DNA of 64,000 nucleotides, from contig OU342823.1 of NCBI GenBank assembly GCA_910591455.2, positions 18,499,219 to 18,563,218 of the forward strand. The letters are read 5' to 3'. Both the position numbers and the translations under genes were made by a program. Source of the stretch: Pholis gunnellus (lineage: Eukaryota; Chordata; Actinopteri; Perciformes; Pholidae). Positions 1 through 27,500 of this stretch are shown one piece after another (within the stretch, counting starts at the first letter, position 1; each line of letters begins with the position of its first letter). Under the pieces are notes generated by a model. That model was not told where the DNA came from and searched no databases. It saw nothing but the letters and a program-made list of their open reading frames with translations.

Positions 1-536
1 GTGGGGGGGTCGAGGGTGGTCACAGCAGTCTTCTCATCTTCAGAGGCAGCCATGCAAGCACGCAAAAATTGCAACAATTACTATGAGTCCAACGGGGGGG
101 AATAAAAAAAATTCAGGCACCAGACCCCAAAACTACTCTTGCCATTTAGTAGCTCTATAGAACTAGAGCCTTAAAAGAAGATCGCGCTTTTAACTATAAA
201 ATCCTTTCAAAAACACTTTCAGTCTCTTTTAAAAAGCCAGTCAGCAGTGGGGAGGACATTAAAAAAATATCCATGAGTTCTGTTTTAAACAGAGGAGCAA
301 AAATGCTGAAATGCTTGCATATTTCATGATGGGGCATCATATAATATTTAAGGGCTGGGGAAACAGGATTGCGGCAAAAAACGATGCTGCAAATTAAGAT
401 TTGGTTTAAAATGACAAAATAGCTTATATACATTGGTGGTTATCTTGTGCAATTCTTTTTTTGTTGTTGTTTGTTTAACTTGGCTGAATAAACAGCGATG
501 TGGGGAGGGAGAGAAAAACAAAGAGGAGTCCTTCGT
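1..536 (-). other. wwp1: 3' untranslated region of wwp1 (partial)
   Basis: The sequence below the TAG stop at 537-539 shows no further coding similarity. I see no AATAAA or ATTAAA on the minus strand here, so the transcript probably ends beyond the window edge. The small open frames in this stretch look like chance. Confidence 0.6.
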
Positions 537-14946
<14,410 letters not shown>

Positions 14947-15113
14947 GTCATACACCACAGTGGGGAACCTTTAAAAAGAGGCAAATAAAGCAAACATCAA
15001 ACACACAAGACACATAGCCAGTAAAAGCACAAATAAGAAACAGGTGAGCTTGTCATTTTTCCCATGTTATAATTCTGCATGTACATAATGCTGGAAACCC
15101 AATTCATACTCAC

Positions 15114-15170
15114 AATTGGTGTGCGCTGCTATACCCTCTGGTTCAGCCCACTCTGTGTCCCATGGTTCCT
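15114..15170 (-). other. wwp1: wwp1 5' untranslated exon with a short upstream ORF
   Basis: A 57-nt exon bounded by the acceptor tgtttcag and the donor gtgagtat. It holds an ATG in a good context (accATGG) at 15161-15163 opening a six-codon frame, MGHRVG then TGA at 15143-15145. It cannot be the main start because that frame closes at once. Confidence 0.65.
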
Positions 15171-18100
15171 CTGAAACAGAAAAGAGCTCATTTTTAGGAC
15201 AAGGCTGAGCACAGCGGGTGTAAACTGCAGCAGTTCAAAGTGTGACCTCTGATTAAGACACCAACTGAGTACTTTGTATACGTCTCGTAACATAGAGCAT
15301 AACTGTTGTGTTCCCCGGCATAGAGGAATAATTGGGTCAGTCTGTGAAAAGCCCCGGTTGCTTTGCTTTTTTCACTGTCACACTACAATAATAAAAGTCT
15401 TTAGATCTGGTGGTACATGCTAGCACAAATGCAACTTGCACTCAAAACAACTGACCATCATTCACATCTACAACTGTACGATTCTTGTTTCAGCAGTGGT
15501 CAACCACAACACGACTCCTCCGCTCACAGCAATAAACCGACTTCTTCCACATTTGCTGTGATTACGTTCTACTGTGTAACTAACTACTGTCTTTTGTAAA
15601 AGTAAACTACACTTGTGAGCAGAAGTTTCAGTCACTATGCACCATGTGTTGTCACATGTACTTCAATCTGTAAAGGTGGTGGCAGTTTTACGTGATGATT
15701 TGAAGTTTACTTCACAGTAAAAGTCTCTGATCTGGATGAGATCAAACAGGAAATGGACGCCGTCATATTAACACATTGCAAGAAACACAAGGCTCCGGAT
15801 CAACTTTTCCACAGGAAGCACTGGTGCCACTAACTTTTTCAGTTGATCACACCAGCGCATGATTTCACTTTTGTTTTTGAACAGCATAACATTGATCAAT
15901 GACCTTGCATGCTGATGAATAGACGTCTTCATTTGCATTCCGTGCCTGTACTTTCATCATCAGAAGTTCTACGTGCGTTGCTAAATACATGTGCATAACG
16001 TGCTGTGCATCGCTACGTACATGCGTGTGGCGTTAAAGTGTCCGGAATTAATTATAACCTACGTCTTAGGGCCCTACTACGTCACCGCTACGTCATTTTC
16101 TCTAGAGTGTCTGAATTGTCATTCAAATTTGTGGATTGAATTTAAGATAACTTACTTTACTTTCCCACAATGCAATGTAATAAATGAATACCTCATGCTG
16201 ACTGCAATATTAAAACTACACCACAATGCAATGCAAATGTCTGTCACCTAGTGACAGTAGTAGTATGCTAGAGGAAGGAAAACAATGTATTATTAGTGTC
16301 TGACTTCACGTCATGTATTTAAAGCGTGTAATAGTGTGCAAATTTCATAATTGTAGAAGATATCTTATTGAGCATCACAAGGGTAACAATGTCACATCAA
16401 TTGGGGTAATACATACGCGTTGTCCCCTGTAGTGCTAAGCAAATTAAAGCTAAAAACAAATGAATCATCAGATCATCAACAAAGTCCCCCTAAATGTTGA
16501 CTGTCATCCATGTTAACAATGACAGTATGGATAGAATGATTAAACTACATTATACTATACTTTTATCATTATCATACAGCAAAATCTTGCTTTAACATTA
16601 GTATCAAACTACATAATGCATGTTATGATTCATAAAATGTGCAATTAGTAAATTAAGCCTTCTATATCATTATAATTGATCTCAAGACGGATTCAAATCA
16701 ACCCTGAATGTGTCTTTCTTGTGGAATTGTCGAACTCCCTTTTGTCAGCAGTGACGCAACATTATCCTGATCACCACGTTCAGGCATGCTACACTTCTCC
16801 ACGGCAACCAGGAGAACAAATCAAGACAACAAGATGAAGACAACATGCCCATTATAGGTCCACGCTCCAGACGTCACCACGTCCACTGCTTCCTGATCTT
16901 GTACCACGGTTCTAATTAGGACCAAGCGCTTTTCGATATGAGTAAATCATCACAGCATCAGGTTGTCACATAGGCTGTGACAATTTGGAGCAGGCAGATT
17001 TTAAGCAGCTTAGGAGGGACTTAATTAAAAAAGTCAAGGTCAGTCCGTGCCTGAATGAACTGATCGATGTGCAGGCTACAGGGCAGATAGAGACGAAAAG
17101 AATCAGCAGCACGGTGCCAAGTAAAGATAGGTCTGCTATCTTACTACTGTCAGAGGTTTATACCAAGTGAGTTCACTGGTGATCTGCAGGTTAATCAGCA
17201 AGTCCAGCGCTCATCCGCCATCAAGGGTTTGAGAGCAAGGTGGATAAAACATGACAGTTAACTATAGTGTTTGTAGCGATTTGATAACAGCTATTAAATA
17301 AAACAAGTTGTGTTGTGGTAAATATAAATTGACTTTCTGACCCACTTACTTAGGTTCTCTAATTTCACACAGAAAACAATCTACACACAAACATGGACCC
17401 TCAGGCCCACATCTCTCACAAAGTTGCCTGCACTGGAATATATCTGTGTAGACCATGATGTCAGGGGGGATGTTTGCTTACATGAACAGGACTGAAGTCC
17501 CCCTTCAAGCACACTCAGCTCAACAAACTGGCCATAACCTCAGTAACAGAAAACAATACTAAGCCATAACACAGTCTAGTCTTGTTCAGTTGTCCTATTT
17601 AGCTCAAAATGAAAACAAACATTATCCATAAAGTACATTTATAATTTATTTTTCAATAACAGGAGGCAGGAGAAGCTGAATTTACACTTTTGATCAGTCC
17701 AATTAGACAACATAGGGTTTCACTGTGGTAGTTTACTGACCACCGGGCAGCCCAAATTGGTAATATTGCATTGTCTATCTTAAGTAATGAGACAGCTATT
17801 GCGCTTGCAATTTCCCTACATGCAGTAAACGCTGTTTAAACGCTAAGTGAATAGAAATCTTTAACCTAGTTCTGCTTTATCTCAACATCAATCGGGAGCT
17901 GACACACTAGCTTCATACAGTGACGGCAGTCTACAACTCCTACTTGCCCCACAGCTGCTTTTTTGCTTTTCAAAGGTCAGTGTGTGTGTGTGTGTGTGTG
18001 TGTGTGAGTGAGTGAGTGAGGGAGTGAACACAAACAAGTATATTCCAGAGCCAGCAAAAGCTGATTCTTAAGTGACAGCTTTCTGTGAGTAATTCCCTCC

Positions 18101-19425
18101 TATTGTATAATTATACAGTATGTGACAACCTGAGCTGTCAAACTACTGTTCATAGTCGAACGACAGCGGGACACTCACTAACGGTTCTGAAATACAATAG
18201 TCAAGACTGTAATGAAAACCTTCATCAGCCACTGAAACAAATAAAAGTCATGCTTGACCATTTCTCTCAGGGAATGGAAGACCATTGGGCCTAAATGTCA
18301 GTGATAGGGATCCCCATCAGGTATTAGCTGGGCCCAAGTTCATATCCTATGGCATATTGTGCACAAAATTCTGTGTCTTTGCCAATCATGGACTGTTTTG
18401 AGTGCGTTACTTGTGCACCACTGATATGTTTAAACAGTGTTGTATTAAACAGCAGTGTGCCTTATGGCCGGCCTAGGTTTAAGTCAGGTATTGTGCATAA
18501 TCAAAGAAACACCTGCTAGACAACAAATGGTAACGCATTTAAAAGTTAAGCGGTAACCATTGTTGTTTTCCTTTTAGATAAAGTTCAGTAAACAATACTG
18601 TGGACATTGGATAATAAATCAGCAGATTGCTATCACTTTCAAACTACATTTAAACCATTAAGTTAAGCTAACAAAGCCTTGATGTTTCAAACACTGATCA
18701 TCACACACAAACTCTGATATGGTTAACCAACGTTGGCTAACTTCTGATAATCTACTAACATGCTAACGCTAAATGAGAGTGATTTAACAGATACCTAATG
18801 GTCTTTGGACAGTAATCTATTACATCGGAGACAATGTTTGGTGATCTTATATTTGCCCCAGACATTTCCCATAGCGGCAACAGTATCTGTCAGATAAGGA
18901 TGGCTAACGACGTGTAGCCATGTCGTAGCCACTAGCAGTAGTCTGCAACGAAAGCTAAAGTCAGCTAGCCAGCTATCAATAAGCTAACCAGCTAGCCACT
19001 GAAAAAGATCCCTGTTTTAGTGTTATTTGTTTGCGTTACAAGCTTACCGATAGCTGACTATCCCTCTAATTAACGTTGCGATATCTAATAGGCTTGCCAG
19101 GTGGATATATCCGCACATAATCTAAATATTCAGTGTTTGTTTAATCTTTAGCTGTACAACCTACAGTAAAGCAGACACTGCTACTTTAGCATGCTAACGT
19201 TACAAACTTAGCCAAGTTAGCTATTATCCAATTGCTGCCCGCTAGCTGGCTTACTAACGAATTTAGCGTTACTTAGCCGCTTTGCTAGTTGTCCGCCATC
19301 ATTGAGCTAACGTTGGTCTAATACTTTGGTTGGATGTGGAAGACAGACTTTAAAATAATTCATTTTTGACATTACAATAAATTCATTCGTAGTGGGTTAC
19401 AGTTACACAAGCAGCTGGCTTTTAC
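15171..19425. other. wwp1: wwp1 intron 1 (about 4.2 kb)
   Basis: Between the two untranslated exons I see no coding similarity. It contains a (TG)n tract at 17981-18006 followed by AGTG repeats to about 18020, and toward the promoter the GCTAGC-type motif cluster. Several long AT-rich runs are unremarkable. Confidence 0.6.
18655..19330. promoter_or_regulatory. Cluster of GCTAGC / CTAACGTTA words next to the wwp1 promoter
   Basis: Within about 670 bp words such as GCTAAC, GCTAGC, GCTAACGTTA, TTAGCGTTA and their complements recur more than a dozen times (for example around 18735, 18760, 18900, 18950-19000, 19190-19215, 19235-19290 and 19305). The same words cluster upstream of snx16. Function unknown. 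Confidence 0.6.
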
Positions 19426-19620
19426 CTCGTCCGTTGTTCCGCTCCTTTCCTACTCTCTGCGTCTATGCGGTTCTTACGTTACGGTTGTCGGTAAAATGCC
19501 CAACCGTATAGGCCCCAGTCTGCTACGGTTGTCTTGCCATCTCTGTGCAGAAGCCTGCTGAGCAGCAAAACACACGGTCGACAGGCGCGCCACCCCAAAT
19601 ATTGCTGTGTAATAACACGG
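19426..19620 (-). promoter_or_regulatory. wwp1: wwp1 first (untranslated) exon and promoter region
   Basis: A donor (GACGAG|gtaaaa) on the minus strand ends an exon at 19426. The sequence above it is relatively CpG-rich, with no TATA box seen, as for a broadly expressed gene. The exact transcription start cannot be read; it is likely between 19,480 and 19,600. Confidence 0.55.
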
Positions 19621-21212
19621 GACACGAGAGTTGGCCCTCTGAGTCAACACTGTGGATATATGTATAATGTTGTTACTGTCATAGACAGTTAGACCAGACC
19701 GTATGTTACATTACTTTACCTTCTAAAAGCGTAATTTAAATATTCATATATGTCTTGTTTTTTACAGTACACAAACCAAGACAAGATTACTTGTCAAATT
19801 GAAGGCGAGCACATCATTCCTATATGTTATATGTATTCCAAATTATTTTTTTTAATATATATTTTTCATTTTTCATTCAATTCTTATACTGCGCACATTT
19901 TTACTGTGTTACTTACTTCTGCAGCAATGCTGCTCACCTTATCCTGTCGTACTTGTATATTTGTATGTATACACAGTAAACGTCATATACCAAACTGTGT
20001 GTCAGGAACTGTGTGTCAGGAACCAATACAAGTCAAAGGAATCACAGGATGATAAATTAAAGAAAACAAACGTTTCTATTACCCAAAAAAACGTTTTTTT
20101 GCACTTCTGGCCGCTGCTGGTGTAATTTGTAGGCTGAGGCATAGCTGCTCTTTTTGGGTACTCCAGAGGACGCTGTCGTGGTCTGCCATACTGTATGTCA
20201 TGTTCATGATTCTAATCACATTCCACTGAGTGTAAATGCATCCAGGAATTTCTTTCACTATTTATATAGAAATATAGATTCATTGTCTGTCAATCAAAGG
20301 ACATGGGTATGCAGCATTAGCATGGGTAACAACTGGAAATCAAACCCAACACAATAATAGTTATACTATTTGTTTCAGCTGAGCTGAGTGTGCTATTCAT
20401 TTACTTTCAAGGCAGCAAACAGTAGACTATTTCATAAATTCCTGTTTTCCTATGGAATATTGGTCTTTGACAAAACAAAATGTCCATTCTCCATATCAAC
20501 CCACTTTTCATCTAACCTCTACGACTCTTGACAGATATAGTTTGACTTCCTATATTCTAGCTCAAATCCATTTGAAATTGATTTTTCAAGCAGTGTCTTA
20601 CAACATCAGAACAAGCAAGGTTTGTACAGGCGGAGCAGGCTGAAGAGTGAGTTTTAACTGTTGAGTGAATAATATAGATCAATAATGGTATTAAATCTGA
20701 GTAGATAGAGTATTATTGTTTTGTGTAGTAGGGCAGTAAAAATCGCTGGTGCAAAACCAAAGTGATGAAATCTGTCTTGTGTCAGATTCCAACGTGTGGA
20801 TTTTTTTTTTACACTTCAATTATTAACTCTGCTCTAATATTCTTATATTACAAACACTGACAAGATGGCAGACATTATGACATATGATTGCAGGTGTTAT
20901 TGACAATATTGCTAATTGCTGTATTCCATGGGGGAGTGATAGTGTTCAGGGCTCGGGTATTGAGCATGCTGGGTCACTGGCCATTGTTAATGTTATTAGG
21001 TAAGCATGTGTTTTTCCCAAGAAAGGCCATCCTGGACTTGAATCAATCACATGCATCTTTAAATTAGTGCTATGAACAGCTCAGCCCCTCCATACATTAG
21101 TTATGGAGGGGCTAGTGGTTCGTTAATATTACACTTAATACAATACATCAATTTGATCACATTTGAGACATAATGGGCCCTAAAGAATGCAGCCAGGTCT
21201 TACAAATCTTTT

Positions 21213-21545
21213 ATTAGAATCAGAACCGTTTATTGCTTAAGTACGTTACACATACAAGGAATTTGACTTGGTGAATGGTGCATAACAATAAACAAAGAAC
21301 ACAGTGCAATAATCGAGACATCATTTAAAAATAGAAAACATATTAAAATGTACAATAAAATATGGTACACAATCAAACAGATAGCAGTACTTTAAAACAA
21401 GTACATTGTAAAATCATATTTACAATTGTGTGTCTGTTGCTGGTCCGTGTGTGTGTTACAAGGTTACAAGGTTCACTTATTTGTCATTTTACAACACAGG
21501 GTTGATCAATGAAATATAACTTGCACAACGCCCATATTAATGCTG
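21213..21545. repeat. Teleost dispersed repeat fragments (LINE-tail type)
   Basis: The stretch AGAATCAGAACCGTTTATTG... with TACAAGGAATTTGACTTGGT (21213-21275), and AAGGTTCACTTATTTGTCAT (from 21465), resemble repeat tails found many times in fish genomes. A related copy of the second is at 26214-26290 and of the first at 27401-27460. Family names are uncertain. Confidence 0.55.
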
Positions 21546-21589
21546 AAGCCACACCAATCCGTCCGTTGATCTCACGCTCCATTTTACCT

Positions 21590-21850
21590 TCATGCTCCAT
21601 TTGACCCTCACTCATGAAGACCCATACTTGAACTCCTTCACTTGGGGCAACAACTCACTCCCAACCCAGAGGGAGTATTTTTCCAGCAGAGAACCATGGC
21701 CTTAGACTTGGAGGCGCTGACTCCGATCCCAACCGCCTCCCACCCGACTGCAAAGTGCCCCAGTGCATGCTGAAGGTCACGGACTGAAGAAGCCAATAGG
21801 ACCACATCATCTGCAAAAAGCGGAGAAGCTATTCTGAGGTCCCCAAACCA
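21590..21850 (-). mobile_element. RTE/Rex3-like LINE reverse-transcriptase fragment
   Basis: On the minus strand an open stretch reads SPLFADDVVLLASSVRDLQ then HALGHFAVGWEAVGIGVSAS and KSKAMVL. The FADD box is the catalytic motif of reverse transcriptases, and DDVVLLASS with SKSKAMVL is characteristic of the Rex3/RTE group common in teleosts. Both ends are missing. Confidence 0.85.
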
Positions 21851-22707
21851 AACACTCTCCTCCTGGATTTGAGGTTCGACAATCTGTCAGAGTCCTTTCC
21901 AGCAACCTGGAATGGACGTACCATTGTGGGTTTGAAACTATTTATTCCCGGCCAATGCACTTAAGGGGACCGACTGATTCTAACGTCTTCCAGGCTATTG
22001 CCTAACAGAGTGGATGAGAAGTAACCATCAAATACACTATTTACTTGATAAAAAGTGTGTGTGCATACAGACCAGCAGAGGGCGCCAAAGTACATTCGTA
22101 AACACTCTGAACGCTCAACCTTAAGATTTGTTCAAAAACTCATATTTACAACTAGCATGTTTCAGATGCAAAAATTATTTATAAGCAAGAATGTAAAAGG
22201 TATAAACTCAACTCCAACTCATTTAGTAATGAAGATCATGCCAACTCATCTCACTACAGATGGTGGACATATAAACATGACCACCTCTACAATTTAATGC
22301 AATCCAACACAACAACCACGCAGTAAAGACTTTGTGGAAGTTATATTGTTCCGTTTGTCTTTTAGTACAACAGGTTAAGCTAACAAGCCAGGTACAAGGA
22401 GAGTTAAAAGAGGAGATGTCATATCATTAGGGTACAACACATACGCAGTCAAATCTGTACCATGAATATATTGAGTGTAGGCCCAAAAATAATTTTAAAT
22501 GTAAGCCAATGTTAATCATGTGTGTGAGCCTCATAAGCCTGGTCTCACACACACCAACTGTGTGTATGTGTGACATGTGCATGTACATGATGTAACTAAG
22601 AGGCCAGAGTGCACAAAAAAGCATAGAAAAAGAGCTGGTTTATCAAAAAATAAAATTTCAGAGGGAGGCTCACCCCGGATGCCCCGGAGGTACGGCTTAA
22701 ACCTGCA

Positions 22708-23384
22708 ATGTTTATGTTAAACTTACTTGTATCACTCTGCTGGTCGGAAACCTTGGCATGTAACTTCTGCGTTGGCTTCATTTTGCAGCCCCGGAGATTG
22801 ACGCTTGGCGTGAGTAGAGCCGGTCATTGTTTGGGGAGTTCACAATATGGGAGAGGGCCGGTTGGAGACATTTTATCGTGCGTCAAATGTTGCAAAACTA
22901 GAAGAAAACGAACATCCGAGGGGGAAGAAGAGGGGTCATTTATACAAGACTCTTGTGGAGAGACCTTTTGGGGAGACAAAGGGATGAGGGAACTACTGTC
23001 GGGAGGGTCTGACGCCGAAATGGTGAGACAAATTCAAGGAATTGCTAAGAGGGCAAATTACGAACCAGCCACGTCATTGCAGTGCAAGCCATGTCATGTC
23101 CCGCCTGGTTCTTTAGAAATCGTCAAGGTCATATAAGAAAAACGGCTTCGTACTGTATTTGTGAGCCTTGGTCCTTGCCACACTGCAGAATAGGAGGCAG
23201 CAAGCATTTTTGCTGGACAATGAGGGAGGATATTAACATGCATGCTCATGTAAACGAAATGCGGAGAAGCTCGGATAACGACACACACGGAGGGAGAGCA
23301 ACTTTATTCTCGCCTCAGGTAGACCTTTCTCCACCATATCTAAGTTGTTTGCTGCTGTATTATAGCTCTGAATATCGTATATAA
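22708..23384 (+). other. Overlapping unrecognised open frames (142 and 100 aa)
   Basis: Two forward frames overlap: 22708-23136, with a basic/acidic middle (CKTRRKRTSEGEEEGSF) and DAEMVRQIQGIAKRANY, and 23082-23384, Cys- and His-containing (YCICEPWSLPHC). The frames differ, so a frameshift or a mobile-element remnant is possible. I recognise no family, see no splice signals defining exons, and do not claim a gene. Confidence 0.25.
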
Positions 23385-24547
23385 CATGGTTCATTACAGA
23401 TAGAGAACGGAGGAGAGGATGAAAGAGCGGCTGTCATCATGACTGCTAAAATGTTTGCAACAATGTGCATTTACTTTGTACCACAAAGATGTATTATTTC
23501 AGCAGTTGCAGAGAAACAATCAACTTGGTTTTACCTCTGAGGTCGTAGCTTTTTAGCATACGACATCAAAAAAAAGATTCTACATTAATTCAGTATTACT
23601 GACATCATGCCATTGAGTACAGGAAAACACAAAACTCTTATTGGTGCGGTTCTCCTATCGTGTTAACTTACACAGAAACTACTATACCTAATTGATGGCA
23701 GCACTGCATCTCGTTTTCTCCACTGGAAGGGAACTCCACAAGCGCGTTTCTGTCATGCTGAACTGCTAATTTGTGGCTGCCGGCAACATTGCCTTTGACG
23801 TATTTAAAAGCTATTTTAAAACAGAAATTAGCCCGTATATTCTCAATGACGGATGTCGTGGATGCTATTACTCAAACCATCCATTGGTGCCTATACCATT
23901 AGGCTGCTGTCATGTACCATTATCTCCTGTTTTACATTACTTTGGGGTTTGTACCTGTGCTCATAACTTAGCACGTGCTAAGGCTGCAGTGATTATACCC
24001 AAAGATAAAGAAAAACAGTTAAAAATGGATTGATTCAATAGCAGATTGCTGTAAAATGTGTGTTCGTATAGAATTTATTTAATCAGATAAAGCGCTTGAA
24101 TGCAATTCACACATTATGAACATAATCATGTTAATAAAGCAAAACAGTTTAAAACATATACAGTAGATGTGGTCACATAACACTGGTGAAATGCAACTAC
24201 AATGTCAGCAACATTAAAAAAGAAACAATAATGATAATACTGATTATATACAGTTAGTATTGTTCATACATAACAATGAATGGATTTGAGGAGAATGTAA
24301 GCTTAAGTATATTGTGGATAACTTTTCTAAGCAGCTGCCTTTCACGAGAGGTATACAAGTTTGATAAACTCCATAAAATGTGCACCATCTGACTTAAGAT
24401 GCTGACTTTGTGAGACGATGCTTATCGTCCCACCCATGTGATGCACCAGTCTGTCTGTCGAGGTGGTTCATTAAACTGTTATAACACAATCGTGGCAGCG
24501 TGGGTGATGCTATCTGTACTTGGCGTTCTTTATCTTCTCTGCTAGCA

Positions 24548-27500
24548 TTACGAGGTTGACCGGCGGCAGAAGCAGATTGCGTTGAAGAAGCGGCAGTGGC
24601 ATGTGGTGCCTGATTCACAGCAGCCAAACTGGGGCATACAGCTTTGTGTCAGCTGAGAGCACTTCACAGGTTTGGGTGCCACTTTAGAAGGAGGGGGAGC
24701 GCCATTTGGATGAACAGGGACCACTTTGGACTTCTGGAAGGTGGAGAGAATGGAAAGAGGGAAGCACAGTGGATGAATATGGGAGCATCAACATCCAGTA
24801 ATATTCCCTATATAACCTTCTCCTTTGATGTCAAAAAAGTGCTGGTTTTTGTTTATTGAGAGGTAAAAACTCTAAGCTTTCTGAATGGCTCAGAGCTGAA
24901 ACACCAACACATTTATTAAAGGGCGCTCTACTTATTGTGAAGCCATTTTTGCCTTTGTGCATATTAACAACTGTGTCTCAAATCTGTGAAACCAAGAATG
25001 AATGCTATTTGACATGGTGATGTATCAGATAAGTGCAAAATGGAGCTTAACCTTTTGACTTATTTTGAAATGAATTTTCCAACCGAGGTTAAACATTTTC
25101 TTAGCCTCATCAAAATATTAGACCAGATCATTAAATGCTTTCTGTAAACTAGAAGTGTCAATGCTCAATGTGACTGGAATATAAGCCACGAAGATCTTAC
25201 CGATGTATGAATCCTTTGTCTTTCATACTGTCCTCTCCTTGCAAACAGTGGTCTCTGTCTGCCTTTGATCAAAGACCCTGTTGAAAGAACGACAAGACTG
25301 TGATGAGGAAATAATGCTGCAGAACATCTCCGCCTCAGATTGCTTTACGTTCATTGTAAGATCACCATCAGCCCCAGTTTGTCCCTCTCGCGTGTTACCA
25401 TCACTGTACATTTGAGTCACACAGCTAAGCATCAGGGTTATATATTTATATATTTACACACGTCGTCTCTCAACTCCAACTACAGCCTTGTATCTTAAGT
25501 TGCTAAGCGGGGCACTAACGAGCAACGCATGGAAAAGGTGGTCTTGGCCCGAATATACACCTGAACCCCAGAAATATAGCCACTCGACCCCAGACATTAC
25601 TGAGACTAAATGTGCCCATCAAGAAAGGTGACAGTAGGTTGGGGACAGAGGTGCCTGTAGACCTTGCTGTCTTGTCAGGCTTCACTATTAAATCCTAATT
25701 AACTGCATCGTCACATGTTAATGTATTCGTGCCAGTGAAAAGATTACACTACCATATTAAAACCAGAATCGCCTGTGAGAGATTCTTGAAAAATGGCCAC
25801 ATCAGGGCTTGACACTAACTTGTTTCCCCAAGGAGCGCATTTCCTGTCCTTTCAGAGGCTCAATTAAAATTGATCAAATAGTGTTTTTTCTTAATGAACG
25901 GATACGAGGAGACCTTTACAAGAAAACTGATTTAATATATTTGAATATAAAAAGTACACTAGGTTTTTAATTATTTCTGTATTTATTTAATAATTATGTC
26001 AATATTTATACTTTAAAGATAGGGTTGGTAATCTTGAGAAACTAGCAAGAGGACGCTAGATTTTTTTAATTATCCAACCAAAAAACCCAGCCCAGTGCTG
26101 CCACACTAGCTCCACAAGTCGCTACATCTAGCAAGAAAGTTGCCAATTCAGCAACACCGCCCGTCCCTTCAGGCCTCCCTCCGAAGCCACTCCCCAAAAA
26201 TAAACTGAATAAGGTTCAAGTTTGATTTGATGTCATTTTACTGCACAGGGTTGCACAACGACATGCAGTTGTAGTCTCTTTATACAAGAAAAGAAACTAA
26301 ATAAAGCAAAATTTGTGGTGCATTTCTGTAGTGCTTTTATTTTCCTCTTTTGAATCAGGAGGAATGTTAACAGAACAGCAACAGGAACACTGGTACATTC
26401 TGGGCAGACAATATGGCCTGCATCTTAACATTTAAAGCTCTACATTAAACAATTAATATATCATTCTTTTTGAAAAATGTACATAAAAATCTCCATCAAC
26501 TAGGTTTGAGCACCAAACATCATTGCTGAAAAACGTACACAGCATACACGCTATATGTAGGCCTGTAAGTGTGTGTGGTGGGTATTGTTGAGGTGTTTTA
26601 GAGTCTTTCCAGGTTTCCCACTGAATCCAGACAGACCCCTGGAAAGAGTTTAATCCACTGAGTACTGTTACTGCCGGAATACAGTAACAACTAATTGGTG
26701 TGTGATTTGGGAGCTCTTGCTTATAAAATAGAGCTGGCAACAAGAGTTTTCTTTAAAATGTGGACGTTTGGAGCACGAGAGAGAGAGATTTACTGCGCAA
26801 TTGTCTGGTTTATCAGTGAAGTGTTTGGAAGCCCTAAACAGACGTGAGAAAGGTTTTTTATTATCGTGATCTCGAGAAAACAAGCTTTGTTATCTGGAGA
26901 TAACGAAGCACTTAAACCTCTTAGTTCTTAAAATGTTTTGAAGAATCTGTCGACGGCAAATGTCTTCAAACAGCCCGGGCGAGCTGAGAGTAATAGACTT
27001 GATGAAGTCAGCAGAATGATACTTGTGTGACAGATTTTCAAAATAAGGCGTTCACAAAGATAAATAAAAAAAATAGAATGCTACAGATTTTTTAGGGAAA
27101 TGGAGTTTAGATCCTGTTGTGTCTGTCTGACATTGTGGTTGTTTCCATTTCAACCACTTTAATATGATTATTTTCGGCGCTACTGTGTGTAGTCTGACTG
27201 TAATCCTACAAGCATACAGCGTATTCTTTCAGTCAATGCTAAAAGTTAAATCTGGACCATAGGCTACAAAACTGTCTCATTAAAAAGACATATCACTTGG
27301 ATGCTGTCACTGTAAACATTTTATTTAGTGTATGTTATGCTGTAGGCTATGTAGGCTATTATTTTATGACCTTTTGTTTGTATAGTGTTGAGTTGACTTT
27401 TTCAGAATCAAAGTCCGAATCATCAGCTTTATTGGCAAGATATGTGTGTAGCCTACACACACAAGTCATGTTGACTCCATTACTGTCAATGTACAATAAC

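Larger units (their letters stand above)
19621..24547. other. Intergenic region between wwp1 and agrp2
   Basis: It holds dispersed repeats (21213-21290, 21459-21545, 21590-21850) and an unexplained run of open frames at 22708-23384. A candidate poly(A) signal for agrp2 (AATAAA on the minus strand) is at 24074-24079. I see no further gene. Confidence 0.55.

Noticed and set aside
24394..24627. 77-codon minus frame beginning MAAVNQAPHATAASSTQS
   Set aside because: It is a shadow: the same DNA in another frame encodes the agouti Cys-rich domain with all its landmarks.
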